The notes under the pieces were generated by a model. The model saw only the letters and a list, made by a program, of their open reading frames with translations, had not been told where the DNA came from and ran no database searches. A DNA stretch of 64,000 bases from Allobosea sp. Root381 (lineage in GTDB: Bacteria; Pseudomonadota; Alphaproteobacteria; Rhizobiales; Beijerinckiaceae): positions 92,387 through 156,386 of the forward strand of contig NZ_LMJT01000041.1 of the NCBI RefSeq assembly GCF_001429395.1. Direction: 5' to 3'. The number at the start of each line of letters is the position of its first letter. Position 1 is the stretch's first letter. Shown here piece after piece: positions 50,358 to 58,712 of this stretch. The position numbers and the translations under genes are program-made.

Positions 50358-52643
50358 TCAGAACTGGTACTTCAGCGTCGCCTTCACCGTGCGGCCCGGC
50401 TCCGAGTAGTAGTCCCGCGCCTGCGCGAGAGCGCCGGTGGGCACGTTCACCGCATCCCAGTACTTGCGGTCGAAGATGTTGTAGACGCCGAGCTGGAGCT
50501 CGAGATCGGCGACCTGCGGCATAGGCTTCCACCAGGCCGAAGCGTTGAAGATGGCGTAGCCCGGGGCCCGGAAGCCCTGGCCGGTCCCGGTCGTCGCGGC
50601 GACGTTGTCGCGCGGCGCGGCCAGCTTGGTCGAAACCTCCGCGCCCCAACGATCCGTGCCATAGGCGACCGCGACGATGCCCTGCATTGGCGGGATCGAG
50701 TTTAGGTAGGTATTCGTGTCCTTGTTGATGCCGCGGTAGTAGGCGAACGACCCGCGCACCAGCCAATTGGCCGCGAAGGCATATTGCCCGTTGATCTCGA
50801 CGCCCTGGATCTCGGCCTTGGCAACGTTCCGCGGGCCCTGGATGCCGCCCTGCGGATAGAACCTGTCGGGCGGCGCGATCTGCACCGTCTCGATGAAGTT
50901 TCGGTAGTTGGTGTGGAAATAGGTGATCGAGCCGCCGAGCGCCCTGTCGCCGAAGCGCACGCCGAGATCGATGCCGTTGCTCGTCTCGGGCCGCAGATAG
51001 GGATCGCCGATGCGCAGATAGGTTCCCGGGCCGCCGAAGCGGCCATAGAGCTCGCTGGCTGTCGGGGCGCGGAAGCCCTTCGACCACTGCGCGAAGGCGG
51101 TGATGTCCTTCACAAAGGGTGCGTTCTTGACGATGTCGTATTCGAGCCGGATACGCGGCGACCAGGCGGAGTCGCTGGAGGACGGCGGCAGGCCGACCGG
51201 CGCCGAGCCGCCATTGGTATAGGCCGGCGTGTTCTGCGGCGCTTCCTCATACCAGTCGAAGCGCACGCCGGGCGTGATCCGCAGCCGGTTGTCCAGCATG
51301 CCGATCTCGTCCTGCACGAAGATGCCGACCATGCGGCCGTCGACCTTCGGCTGGTCTGCCTGGTTGGTGTGCAGGTTGGCGCATGCCGAACCGGTCGGAT
51401 AGGGCGGGCTCGGCGGGCAGGAATCGACACCGCTCGAGTACTGCTTCAGCTCGGTCGCCTGCAGTTCCGTGCCGATCATGACCCTGTGCGTGAAGGCGCC
51501 GGTGCTGAAGTTCTTGATAATGTGACCGTTGAAGCCGAAGGCGTCCTGCTCGGACTCGTTGTCGCGGCTGTACCATCCCAGCGGCCCGGTGCCGCGGGGG
51601 GTGGCCACGCGGTTGCCCCAGGCGAGAGCGTTCCGCTTGATGTTCTGCCAGTAGAGATTCGCCGACGCCTCGTCGATGAAGCCGCCCGGCAGCTTGTAGT
51701 CATAGCTCAGCGAGACGCGCTTGCGCTCGACGTCCTCGCCCGTGCGGTAACCCGGCCGGAACGCCGTCGTCGTCGCGACCGTGGCGTCGAGAGGCCTCAC
51801 CCGGTCGTCGCGCTTGAAGAGTTCGCCCGTCAGGCCGAAGCGGTGCACGTCATCGATATAGTGATGGACCTTGGCCAGGAAGCCGTACTGCGTGAAGTCG
51901 GCCGGATTCGGCGCGGTGCGGGCCGCCGTTCCCACCGACTTGTTGCTGCCCTTGTTGTCCGTTTCGTGCCCGTCACGGAAGCTGCCCTGCAACAGGAAGT
52001 AAGTGTTCTGCAGCCGCGAGGCGACGGCGGCGCTGCCGAACCAGGCCTCGTCGGTGCTGTCATAGCCGGTCTTCGCCAGGGCGCCGAAGCTCTTGCCCTC
52101 GCGGATCAGGTCCTTCGGGTCGAGCGTCCGCACGGCCAGCGCGCCGCCGAGCGCGCCGCTGCCGAGCGTCGCGGCGCCGCTACCGCCGCGCAGCAGGTCG
52201 AGCGTCGACAGCGCATCGAAATCGAAGGCGTTGGTCGAGCTGCGGTTGATGCGCGTGTCGGTGAGGAAAGGCTGGCGGATGCCGTCGATCGTGGTCAGCA
52301 CGCGCGCGCCGTCGAGGCCGCGGATGTTGATGCTGTTGGTCTGCCGGTTGAAGCTGATGCCGGCCTCGACGCGGTTGGCAAGGTCGCTGATGCTCTGGAC
52401 CTGCTGGCGGTCGAGTTCCTGGCGCGTCGTGCGGGTCGTGGTCGGGCCGGCGACCAGCGCGCCTCCCGCCTGGCTTTCGCCCTCGACGGTGATCTGATCG
52501 AGCACGACAGGCCCGCCTGCCGCCTCGACGGCTGGCGCCGGCTGGCTGCGGCTCTGCTGCGCCAGAGCCGGCGATGCCAGCAGAACCATCGTCAAAGCTC
52601 CGAATGCGACACCCTCGCGCAGCCTGCCGGAATGCATCCCCAT
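50358..52643 (-). CDS. TonB-dependent receptor, heme/hemoglobin receptor-like
   Basis: About 761 residues from MGMHSGRLREG with a signal peptide ending ASPALAQQ. The plug domain (residues 60-190) has NIRGLDGARVLTTIDGIRQPFL and LLRGGSGAATLGSGALGGALAVRTLDPKD. The barrel carries a FRAP-like box, GFRAPTASELYGRF, then DPYLRPETSNGIDLG in place of the NPNL box, and ends in KATLKYQF. The stretch between the two boxes has no His, the heme-binding residue of HemR/HmuR, so substrate is uncertain. Confidence 0.88.
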   Translation of the reverse strand: MGMHSGRLREGVAFGALTMVLLASPALAQQSRSQPAPAVEAAGGPVVLDQITVEGESQAGGALVAGPTTTRTTRQELDRQQVQSISDLANRVEAGISFNRQTNSINIRGLDGARVLTTIDGIRQPFLTDTRINRSSTNAFDFDALSTLDLLRGGSGAATLGSGALGGALAVRTLDPKDLIREGKSFGALAKTGYDSTDEAWFGSAAVASRLQNTYFLLQGSFRDGHETDNKGSNKSVGTAARTAPNPADFTQYGFLAKVHHYIDDVHRFGLTGELFKRDDRVRPLDATVATTTAFRPGYRTGEDVERKRVSLSYDYKLPGGFIDEASANLYWQNIKRNALAWGNRVATPRGTGPLGWYSRDNESEQDAFGFNGHIIKNFSTGAFTHRVMIGTELQATELKQYSSGVDSCPPSPPYPTGSACANLHTNQADQPKVDGRMVGIFVQDEIGMLDNRLRITPGVRFDWYEEAPQNTPAYTNGGSAPVGLPPSSSDSAWSPRIRLEYDIVKNAPFVKDITAFAQWSKGFRAPTASELYGRFGGPGTYLRIGDPYLRPETSNGIDLGVRFGDRALGGSITYFHTNYRNFIETVQIAPPDRFYPQGGIQGPRNVAKAEIQGVEINGQYAFAANWLVRGSFAYYRGINKDTNTYLNSIPPMQGIVAVAYGTDRWGAEVSTKLAAPRDNVAATTGTGQGFRAPGYAIFNASAWWKPMPQVADLELQLGVYNIFDRKYWDAVNVPTGALAQARDYYSEPGRTVKATLKYQF

Positions 52644-52989
52644 AGTCTTAGCCCATCCTGATCTGCAGGGCCGCACCGCGTGCAGCTATCGATAGTTTAA
52701 AATGAATACAAACAAGGCCTTATCTGAATTCGTAAGGCATTTGTCGGTTATTTGGCGACTCGATGACTGTCAATCGACATAAGACGGAATTCATAACACT
52801 GGGTCGTTTACACCACATCTTGTATTTTTACTTATTCTAAAGACCGGAAAATCGCATGCCCCTCCTCCGCCCAGGACGGCGAGCCGCCAAGCTCCCGATC
52901 TCGTGATCGCGCGACGTCTCCATGCCGCCATCTTCCTGTTGCCAGGGGCAGGGACGGCGCCAACATGAGCGCCTGACGGGATCTGACCC
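52644..52989. other. AT-rich divergent region, TonB receptor / amine oxidase
   Basis: About 346 bases, notably AT-rich from 52690 to 52850, between divergent genes. CCTTA (52718-52722) and TAAGG (52733-52737) form a 10-base-spaced inverted pair about 75 bases above the TonB receptor start, a candidate iron-responsive operator. TTCTAAA at 52835 resembles one half of an Irr-type ICE motif. No clear promoter hexamers and no gene. Confidence 0.45.
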
Positions 52990-54306
52990 ATGCTCGACCG
53001 CCGCACTATCTTGAGAGGCTCGGGCGCCTCCGCGGCCTCGCTGGCGCTCGGCGGGCGCGCCGCTCTGGCGGCGGATGCCGACGTCGTCGTCGTCGGCGCC
53101 GGCGCGGCCGGCATCGCCGCCGCCCATGATCTGAAGGCGGCCGGTCGCCGCGCCATCGTGATGGAGGCACGCGACCGGATCGGCGGGCGCGCCTTCACCG
53201 ATGCGTCGCTCGGCCCGGCCTATGACGCGGGGGCGATGTTCATCCATTGGGCCGAGCGCAACCCTTGGGTCCAGATCGCCCGCGAGCTCGGTATCGCAAC
53301 GGCGGCCGAACCCTGGGGCGGCGGCTTTCGCGTCTTCGCCGACGGCAAGCCCATGTCGGACAGCGAGCGGCAGAAACGGCGCGGCGCCTTCGGCCAGATC
53401 GATCGCCGGCTCGATGCGGCAGACCTTGCCCGGCGCGATCTTTCGATCCGCGACCTGCTCGGCCAGCTCGATCCCGCCATGTCGCGGATCGCCTCCTCGG
53501 GCCTGCTCCTCTCAATCGGGGAGGAAGCGGACAGGATTTCGGCGCGCGACTACCAGCGCCTCTGGGCGGGTGACGACCTGGTCGTCCCCTCGGGTTACGG
53601 CAACCTCGTCGCGCGCCATGGCGCAGGGCTCGACATTCGCCTGAACCAGCCTGTCAGCGAGATCCGCTGGGACGGGCCCGGTGTCGCAGTCACCACGCCG
53701 TCCGGCACGCTGCGCGCCAGCGCCTGCATCCTCACCGTGCCCGTCGGCGTGCTCAAGGCCGACGCAATCCGCTTCTCGCCGGCCCTGCCCGCGCGTCACC
53801 GCGATGCGCTGGGCGGCATCGGCATGGGCGCGTTGACCAAGATCGCGCTCAAGGTCGAGGGCGAGCGCTTCGGCATCACGCCGGGCGCGAGCTTCCTGGA
53901 GGCCGGCTCCCCCGAGCGGCTGATGAATCTCGACCTGTTCCCCGAGGGCAAGGACCTCGTCATCGCCTATTGCGGCGGCAATTATGCGCGCGAACTCTCG
54001 CGGGCCGGCCGAGCCGAGGCACGCGCACATGTCACCGAGCTTCTGACCAAGATCGTCGGCGCAGACATCCGCAAGGCGGTGACCGGCATCTCCTTCCCCG
54101 CCTGGTGGACAGATCCGTTTTCGCGCGGCTCCTATTCGGTCTGCCTGCCCGGCAGCGACGCCGCACGCGACCGGTTGGCGGAGCCGATCGGCGGCCGCAT
54201 CTTCATCGCCGGCGAGGCCACGGCGGGCGGCGGCGCCATGACGGTGGGCGGCGCAACGCTCGCCGGGCGAGCAGCGGCAGCAGCCGTGACACGGCTGAAG
54301 GCGTGA
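52990..54306 (+). CDS. Flavin-containing amine oxidase with Tat signal
   Basis: A 438-residue protein. The N-terminus MLDRRTILRGSGASAASLALGGRAALAAD is a twin-arginine signal, so the folded flavoprotein is exported. FAD motif VVVVGAGAAGIAAAHDLKAAG, then RDRIGGRAFT; C-terminal FAD region RIFIAGEATAGGGAMTVGGATLAGRA. Family flavin amine oxidases act on polyamines or aromatic amines. Confidence 0.88.
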   Translation: MLDRRTILRGSGASAASLALGGRAALAADADVVVVGAGAAGIAAAHDLKAAGRRAIVMEARDRIGGRAFTDASLGPAYDAGAMFIHWAERNPWVQIARELGIATAAEPWGGGFRVFADGKPMSDSERQKRRGAFGQIDRRLDAADLARRDLSIRDLLGQLDPAMSRIASSGLLLSIGEEADRISARDYQRLWAGDDLVVPSGYGNLVARHGAGLDIRLNQPVSEIRWDGPGVAVTTPSGTLRASACILTVPVGVLKADAIRFSPALPARHRDALGGIGMGALTKIALKVEGERFGITPGASFLEAGSPERLMNLDLFPEGKDLVIAYCGGNYARELSRAGRAEARAHVTELLTKIVGADIRKAVTGISFPAWWTDPFSRGSYSVCLPGSDAARDRLAEPIGGRIFIAGEATAGGGAMTVGGATLAGRAAAAAVTRLKA

Positions 54307-54338
54307 CCGTCAGCGCCGGCGCGGCGAAGCCATAACGC

Positions 54339-55265
54339 TCACAATTGCAGCTCCCAGTACTGTCCGACCAGGTCCTGCCCGAAGGAATAGTGCTTCTCCT
54401 CCGCCATCAGTCTGAACCCCTCGGCGACATAGATGCCACGGGCGGCATGCAAGATGTCGTTGGTCCAGAGCACCATGCGGCGATAGCCGGCGGAGCGGGC
54501 GAAGCCTATCGCCTCGCGTACCAGGGCCTTGCCGAGGCCCAGCCCCCTGCCCGGCCGATCGACGATCACCATGCGCAGCTTCGCGACCTCCTCCGTCTCG
54601 TGCATGACGAAGGCCGAGCCGACCGGGCGGCCTTCGAGTTCCGCGATCAGGCAGCATTCCAGGCCCGACCGGAAATCGCGCAGGAAGCCGGCCGCGATCT
54701 CGGCCACGAAAGCCTCGAAACCGGTGTCCCAGCCATAATCCTCAGCATAGAGCCGGCCATGCGCGGAGATCACCCAGCCGATATCGCCGGGACGATGCCG
54801 GCGGATGATCGCGCGCGGCCCGGCAGCCGCCCGCCCTCCTGAAAGAAGCGCCTCGGCCTCGGCCAGCACGGCGACCAACCGGTCGCGGCCGGCCGCATCC
54901 AGCCTTTGCAGGACAGCTGCCGCCTCCTTGCGGGAAGCCTCGTCGAGCGGTCGGAACACCTCCCGACCCGCCGCGGTCAGGCGCAGATGCGAGGCACGGC
55001 CATCCTCCAGGGAGCGCTTGCGCTCGAGCCAGCCCGATGCCGAAAAGCGTTTCAGGATGCGCGACAGATAGGCGGCGTCCAGCCCGATCTCACGCGCGAG
55101 TTCGCCCGCGAGCCAATCCTCCCGCTGCGCCAGCTCGTAAAGCACCCGCGCCTCGGTGAGCGAAAAACCCGAGCCATGGAGGCTTCCTCCGAGAGCACCG
55201 GCGAACCGCGTATGGAAGCGGTTGAAGCGGCGCAGCGACGCCACCGCGTGATCGATCGTCGACAT
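54339..55265 (-). CDS. MarR-GNAT fusion regulator/acetyltransferase
   Basis: A 308-residue fusion from MSTIDHAVASLRRFNRFH. The N-terminal MarR winged helix spans residues 1-150 (LTEARVLYELAQREDWLAGELAREIGLDAAYLSRILKRF, then GWLERKRSLEDGRASHLRLT). The C-terminal GNAT domain holds the acetyl-CoA loop VDRPGRGLGLGKALVREAIGFARSAGYRRMVLWTN. Such fusions control efflux or acetylate metabolites. The upstream frame overlaps murI and is not used. Confidence 0.88.
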   Translation of the reverse strand: MSTIDHAVASLRRFNRFHTRFAGALGGSLHGSGFSLTEARVLYELAQREDWLAGELAREIGLDAAYLSRILKRFSASGWLERKRSLEDGRASHLRLTAAGREVFRPLDEASRKEAAAVLQRLDAAGRDRLVAVLAEAEALLSGGRAAAGPRAIIRRHRPGDIGWVISAHGRLYAEDYGWDTGFEAFVAEIAAGFLRDFRSGLECCLIAELEGRPVGSAFVMHETEEVAKLRMVIVDRPGRGLGLGKALVREAIGFARSAGYRRMVLWTNDILHAARGIYVAEGFRLMAEEKHYSFGQDLVGQYWELQL

Positions 55266-55409
55266 GAGACATCTCCCTGTCGCCGATGCTGCGGCATAAT
55301 AATGGACTGCGTCAATTAAATATGAGACGCCTGCTTCACCCCGTCTTGACGGACCCTTAACCCGCCTCTGGCGGAATCCTCTCTTCGTCACGCTGGCAGG
55401 CTCAGGGGC

Positions 55410-56279
55410 ATGCAGGTCGATCTTCTGGCCGGAACGGCACACCGGGTCGCGGCACTGCCGCGCCCGACGCCGACGATTCTCGTCTTCGACTCCGGGTTGG
55501 GAGGCCTCACCGTGCTATCGCATGTGGCCGAGTCCCATGCCGGAGCCCATCTCGTCTATGCCGCCGACGATGCCGGCTTTCCCTATGGCCGGCTGAGTGA
55601 AGAAGAATTGGTGGCGCGCGTCCTTTCCGTGATGGAGCGCCTCGTCGCACGCTTCCATCCCGACCTGGCCGTCATCGCCTGCAACACCGCCTCGACGCTG
55701 GTCCTGCCGGCCTTGCGCGCCCGCTTCGCCATCCCCTTCGTCGGCACCGTGCCCGCTATCAAGCCCGCAGCCGCCCTGACGCGCTCGGGCCTCGTGAGCG
55801 TCCTGGCGACGCCCGGCACCGTCGCGCGCGACTACACGCGCGGGCTGATCCAGACCTATGCGGGCGACTGCAGGGTCACGCTGGTGGGCTCGACGCGCCT
55901 CGCAGGCCTCGCCGAAGCGGCCCTCAAGGGCGAACCGGTCGACGACGCCGCCATCGCCGCCGAGATCGCGCCGTGCTTCGTCGCACGCGACGGCGCCCGT
56001 ACCGATGTCGTCACTCTTTCCTGCACGCATTACCCGCTACTGCTCGAACGGATGCGGCGCCTGGCGCCCTGGCCGGTCGAATGGATCGACCCCGCCCCTG
56101 CCATCGCCCGGCGCGTGACGCAGCTGCTCGGGCCGGACCGGTCCGCCGGCCGGAGCGGAGCGGGCGAAGCCATCGCCGTCTTCACAGCGGGTGCTGGTCT
56201 CACCGGCCCGCTGCGCATCGCGCTGGCCGGCTATGGGCTGGCGGAGATCACCATCGAACCTCTGCCGCTCGGCAACTGA
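55410..56279 (+). CDS. murI: Glutamate racemase
   Basis: A 289-residue enzyme. ILVFDSGLGGLTVLSHV near 22, Cys91 in VIACNTASTLVLPALR and Cys205 in TLSCTHYPLLLERM are the two catalytic Cys. Makes D-glutamate for peptidoglycan. Upstream of rpsD on the same strand with a repeat between. Confidence 0.95.
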   Translation: MQVDLLAGTAHRVAALPRPTPTILVFDSGLGGLTVLSHVAESHAGAHLVYAADDAGFPYGRLSEEELVARVLSVMERLVARFHPDLAVIACNTASTLVLPALRARFAIPFVGTVPAIKPAAALTRSGLVSVLATPGTVARDYTRGLIQTYAGDCRVTLVGSTRLAGLAEAALKGEPVDDAAIAAEIAPCFVARDGARTDVVTLSCTHYPLLLERMRRLAPWPVEWIDPAPAIARRVTQLLGPDRSAGRSGAGEAIAVFTAGAGLTGPLRIALAGYGLAEITIEPLPLGN

Positions 56280-56304
56280 GCGCGAACGACAGGGCGAGGC
56301 CTCA

Positions 56305-56395
56305 CCGTCATGCTCGCCCTTGTGGCGAGCATCCAGGCCTTGAACACTGCGCTATCCGAAGGGGACATGGAGGGTCGGGAAAAGCCCCACCATGA
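56305..56395. repeat. Intergenic palindromic repeat type B, copy 3
   Basis: Begins CGTCATGCTCGCCCTTGTGGCGAGCATCC, identical over its first 29 bases to the copy at 43443, and ends GGGAAAAGCCCCACCATGACCG. Lies between murI and rpsD. Confidence 0.85.
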
Positions 56396-56437
56396 CCGCT
56401 TCGATGCGGGTTGCGCCCGAGAACGGCGCTTTCCGGT

Positions 56438-56466
56438 TTGACAAAAGTCGTCACAAATGGTTGTAA
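56438..56466 (+). promoter_or_regulatory. Sigma-70-type promoter of rpsD
   Basis: TTGACA (56438-56443), a 17-base spacer, and TTGTAA (56461-56466). The -35 is a perfect consensus. It is 152 bases upstream of the rpsD start, so the mRNA would have a leader of about 145 bases. Confidence 0.8.
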
Positions 56467-56476
56467 GCCGGCGTCG

Positions 56477-56544
56477 CGCGGCTCCTCACGGGGCCGCGTG
56501 GCTTTTTCCGCACCCGTGATCCGCTCTCCTTCGGGAGCCGGATC
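56477..56544 (+). promoter_or_regulatory. Structured 5' leader of rpsD
   Basis: Two hairpins are predicted. CGCGGC/GCCGCG (56477-56482 with 56493-56498) is followed by TGGCTTTTTCC. GATCCG-CTCC-TTCG-GGAG-CGGATC (56518-56544) has a UUCG tetraloop and a small internal loop. The arrangement resembles ribosomal-protein leaders that bind their own product. Function is inferred. Confidence 0.5.
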
Positions 56545-56617
56545 TGTCGCCCCGGCCACTTCGCCTGGGAGCAGGAGGGCGCGGTCCTCAACTCGCGAAC
56601 CACAGAGGACACGCGAT

Positions 56618-57235
56618 ATGTCGAAGCGTCATGAGGCGAAATACAAGATTGACCGCCGCCTCGGTCAGAACATCTGGGGCCGTCCGAAGTCCCCGGTCAA
56701 CCGCCGCGAATACGGTCCCGGTCAGCACGGCCAGCGCCGCAAGGGCAAGCCGTCCGACTTCGGTACGCAGCTGCGCGCCAAGCAGAAGCTGAAGGGCTAT
56801 TACGGCTCGATCTCCGAGAAGCAGTTCCGCCGCTATTACGCCGAGGCGATCCGCCTGAAGGGCGATTCGGGCGAGAACCTGATCGGCCTGCTCGAGCGCC
56901 GCCTGGACGCCGTGATCTATCGTGCCAAGTTCGTCCCGACGGTCTTCGCCGCCCGTCAGTTCGTCAACCACGGCCATGTCACGGTCAACGGCAAGCGCGT
57001 CAACATCGCGTCCTACCAGGTCAAGCCGGGCGACGTGATCGCGATCAAGGAGAGCTCGCGCCAGCTCGCCATCGTCATCGAGTCGGCTCAGCTCGCCGAG
57101 CGCGACGTGCCTGATTATCTCGACGCCGACCACAACAAGTCGACCGCCACCTTCACCCGCACGCCGACCCTGACGGACGTGCCCTATGCGGTGCAGATGG
57201 AACCCAACCTGGTCATCGAGTTCTACTCGCGCTGA
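56618..57235 (+). CDS. rpsD: 30S ribosomal protein S4
   Basis: A 205-residue protein from MSKRHEAKYKIDRRLGQN with AGAGGA upstream. The S4 RNA-binding domain is at residues 95-160 (LERRLDAVIYRAKFVPTVFAARQFVNHGHVTVNGKRVNI). 16S rRNA assembly protein. The frame is open upstream into the leader, but the leader's composition and the promoter exclude that. Confidence 0.97.
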   Translation: MSKRHEAKYKIDRRLGQNIWGRPKSPVNRREYGPGQHGQRRKGKPSDFGTQLRAKQKLKGYYGSISEKQFRRYYAEAIRLKGDSGENLIGLLERRLDAVIYRAKFVPTVFAARQFVNHGHVTVNGKRVNIASYQVKPGDVIAIKESSRQLAIVIESAQLAERDVPDYLDADHNKSTATFTRTPTLTDVPYAVQMEPNLVIEFYSR

Positions 57236-57275
57236 TCGGGCACGCGCAGCCTTCGCGCTGCGACTGGATACGGAA

Positions 57276-57304
57276 AAGGCGGCTCTCGCGAGCCGCCTTT
57301 TTTG
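57276..57304 (+). terminator. Terminator after rpsD
   Basis: AAGGCGGCT (57276-57284) pairs with AGCCGCCTT (57291-57299), loop CTCGCG, then TTTTT. Lies 40 bases after the rpsD stop. Confidence 0.92.
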
Positions 57305-57330
57305 TTGCGCCGGGGCGCTCGTGCCTGCCC

Positions 57331-57912
57331 TCACCACCCTGCAAGGGCGCGGCCGGCGAGCGTCATCGCGAACAGGCCGAGAAGCAGGGCCGAGGCGCGG
57401 GGGATCAGGCGTTGCACCCTCGCCCCGCCCGTCGCGGCGAGCGCGCGCCCTCCGGCGAACCACGCGGCTCCCGCAAGAGGGACCAGCAGCGACATCGCCA
57501 GCAGGTGCCGGGCAGCGACCTCGGCCTCGGCGCTCCAGCCTTCCGGCATCAGCACGAAGGCGATGATCAGCGTCTTGGGATTGAGCAGCGTCGTCGTGGC
57601 GACAAGGATCGGCCGAACTTCGCCCGCGCCGGACGGATCCGGGCGGCTGCGCCACATCCGGCCGGCGACCCAGGAGAGATAGAGCGCCGCGGCGGCCTGC
57701 ATCCAGGGGCGCAAATTCTCGACGCCGGCTCCGAGCGCAGCTGCAATCGCTCCCAGAACGATGACAGCCGCAAGATAAGCCGAAAGCTCGGCAATCAGCA
57801 GCGGCGCCGCGCGCGGACGGGCTGTCGCCCCCGCAAGCGCAAGCAGGGTGTTGGTTGGGCCGGGCGTGGCAAGCAGAAGCACGAGCCCGATCAGGAAGCT
57901 GCCGGAGACCAT
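57331..57912 (-). CDS. LysE family exporter
   Basis: A 193-residue membrane protein. FLIGLVLLLATPGPTNTLLALAGATARPRAAP is the LysE N-terminal signature, and VATTTLLNPKTLIIAFVLMP the middle block. Third LysE-type gene in the window, without a local partner gene. Confidence 0.87.
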   Translation of the reverse strand: MVSGSFLIGLVLLLATPGPTNTLLALAGATARPRAAPLLIAELSAYLAAVIVLGAIAAALGAGVENLRPWMQAAAALYLSWVAGRMWRSRPDPSGAGEVRPILVATTTLLNPKTLIIAFVLMPEGWSAEAEVAARHLLAMSLLVPLAGAAWFAGGRALAATGGARVQRLIPRASALLLGLFAMTLAGRALAGW

Positions 57913-58005
57913 AAGCTCCGGCTACACGCCTCCGGCCCCGCGCGCCTTGCGCGGGATCAACGCGGCTGCGGGCCCGTGCCCCACCTCAGGCGCGAGGCTG
58001 CATCC

Positions 58006-58158
58006 TCACAGATGCGAGCCGACCTCGTTGCGGAAATAATAGCAGCCGAGACCCAGGCAGCCGATCAGGATCGACAGCGCATAGGGTCCAAAGAGACTGA
58101 GGAGAAAGACGAGGCCGATGAAGCCGCGCATACCCCACATCAACCATGTCGCCTTCAT
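58006..58158 (-). CDS. Small 50-residue membrane protein
   Basis: A short frame reading MKATWLMWGMRGFIGLVFLLS, then LFGPYALSILIGCLGLGCYYF and a charged end NEVGSHL. It has two hydrophobic stretches and AAAGGTGG about 6 bases before the ATG (58158). It is below common annotation size limits. Function is unknown. Confidence 0.65.
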   Translation of the reverse strand: MKATWLMWGMRGFIGLVFLLSLFGPYALSILIGCLGLGCYYFRNEVGSHL

Positions 58159-58366
58159 GGCCCACCTTTGCTTCGTAATGACTGCCGAACCGTAAACGCC
58201 AACACATGAATCGAAGTTGAACAGTCAGGGTAAACCGACGTTCCTCGTTATTTCGCAAGACGTTAGTCCTTGGGGCGGAATCAAGGCGGAAAGCCGCGAA
58301 AATGCCGCTTGCCGCCTGCGCAGGCAGAGCTAAGCCTTGAGTTCCCAACCACGGGAATCAGCAGCC

Positions 58367-58609
58367 ATGACAAAGACCCTGATCGCCGCCCTCGCGCTGA
58401 CCTGCGTTTCGACCTTCGCCCACGCCCAGAGCTGTACCTTGCAGGCGGGCGACAAGAAGCTCGCCGGAGCGGCCAAGACCAGCTTCCTGACCAAATGCGA
58501 GAAAGACGCAGGAGCGGCCTGCGACAAGCAGGCGGCCGACAAGAAGCTGTCGGGCGCCGCCAAGACCAGCTTCACCAAGAAATGCGTCACCGACGCTGTC
58601 GGCAGCTGA
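58367..58609 (+). CDS. PsiF family protein
   Basis: An 80-residue secreted protein: signal MTKTLIAALALTCVSTFAHAQ, then two PsiF repeats of the form (A/G)xKKL(A/S)GAAKTSFxxKC at residues 30-44 and 57-73. PsiF is phosphate-starvation inducible in enteric bacteria. Cell role is unknown. Confidence 0.85.
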   Translation: MTKTLIAALALTCVSTFAHAQSCTLQAGDKKLAGAAKTSFLTKCEKDAGAACDKQAADKKLSGAAKTSFTKKCVTDAVGS

Positions 58610-58661
58610 AGGCATCCGGGCAAAGTCATGCGAAGCCTTCGGCCTGCGCGCCGCATGACAA

Positions 58662-58687
58662 AAGGGCGGCTCCTCCGAGCCGCCCTT
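58662..58687 (-). terminator. Hairpin terminator after the Spy-like gene
   Basis: AAGGGCGGCT (58662-58671) pairs with AGCCGCCCTT (58678-58687). On the minus strand it is followed by TTTTG, so it ends the leftward Spy-like transcript; it can also act on the rightward PsiF transcript. Confidence 0.75.
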
Positions 58688-58712
58688 GATCTCTCCGGAG
58701 TGCCTGTCCCGG

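Larger units (their letters stand above)
56280..56617. other. Intergenic region and structured rpsD leader
   Basis: About 338 bases. Holds the type B repeat (56305-56395), the rpsD promoter (56438-56466) and two hairpins in the leader (56477-56498 and 56518-56544). No further gene is supported. Confidence 0.7.

Noticed and set aside
56411..56617. N-terminal extension of rpsD
   Set aside because: The segment lies across the promoter and structured leader and has no S4-like sequence.
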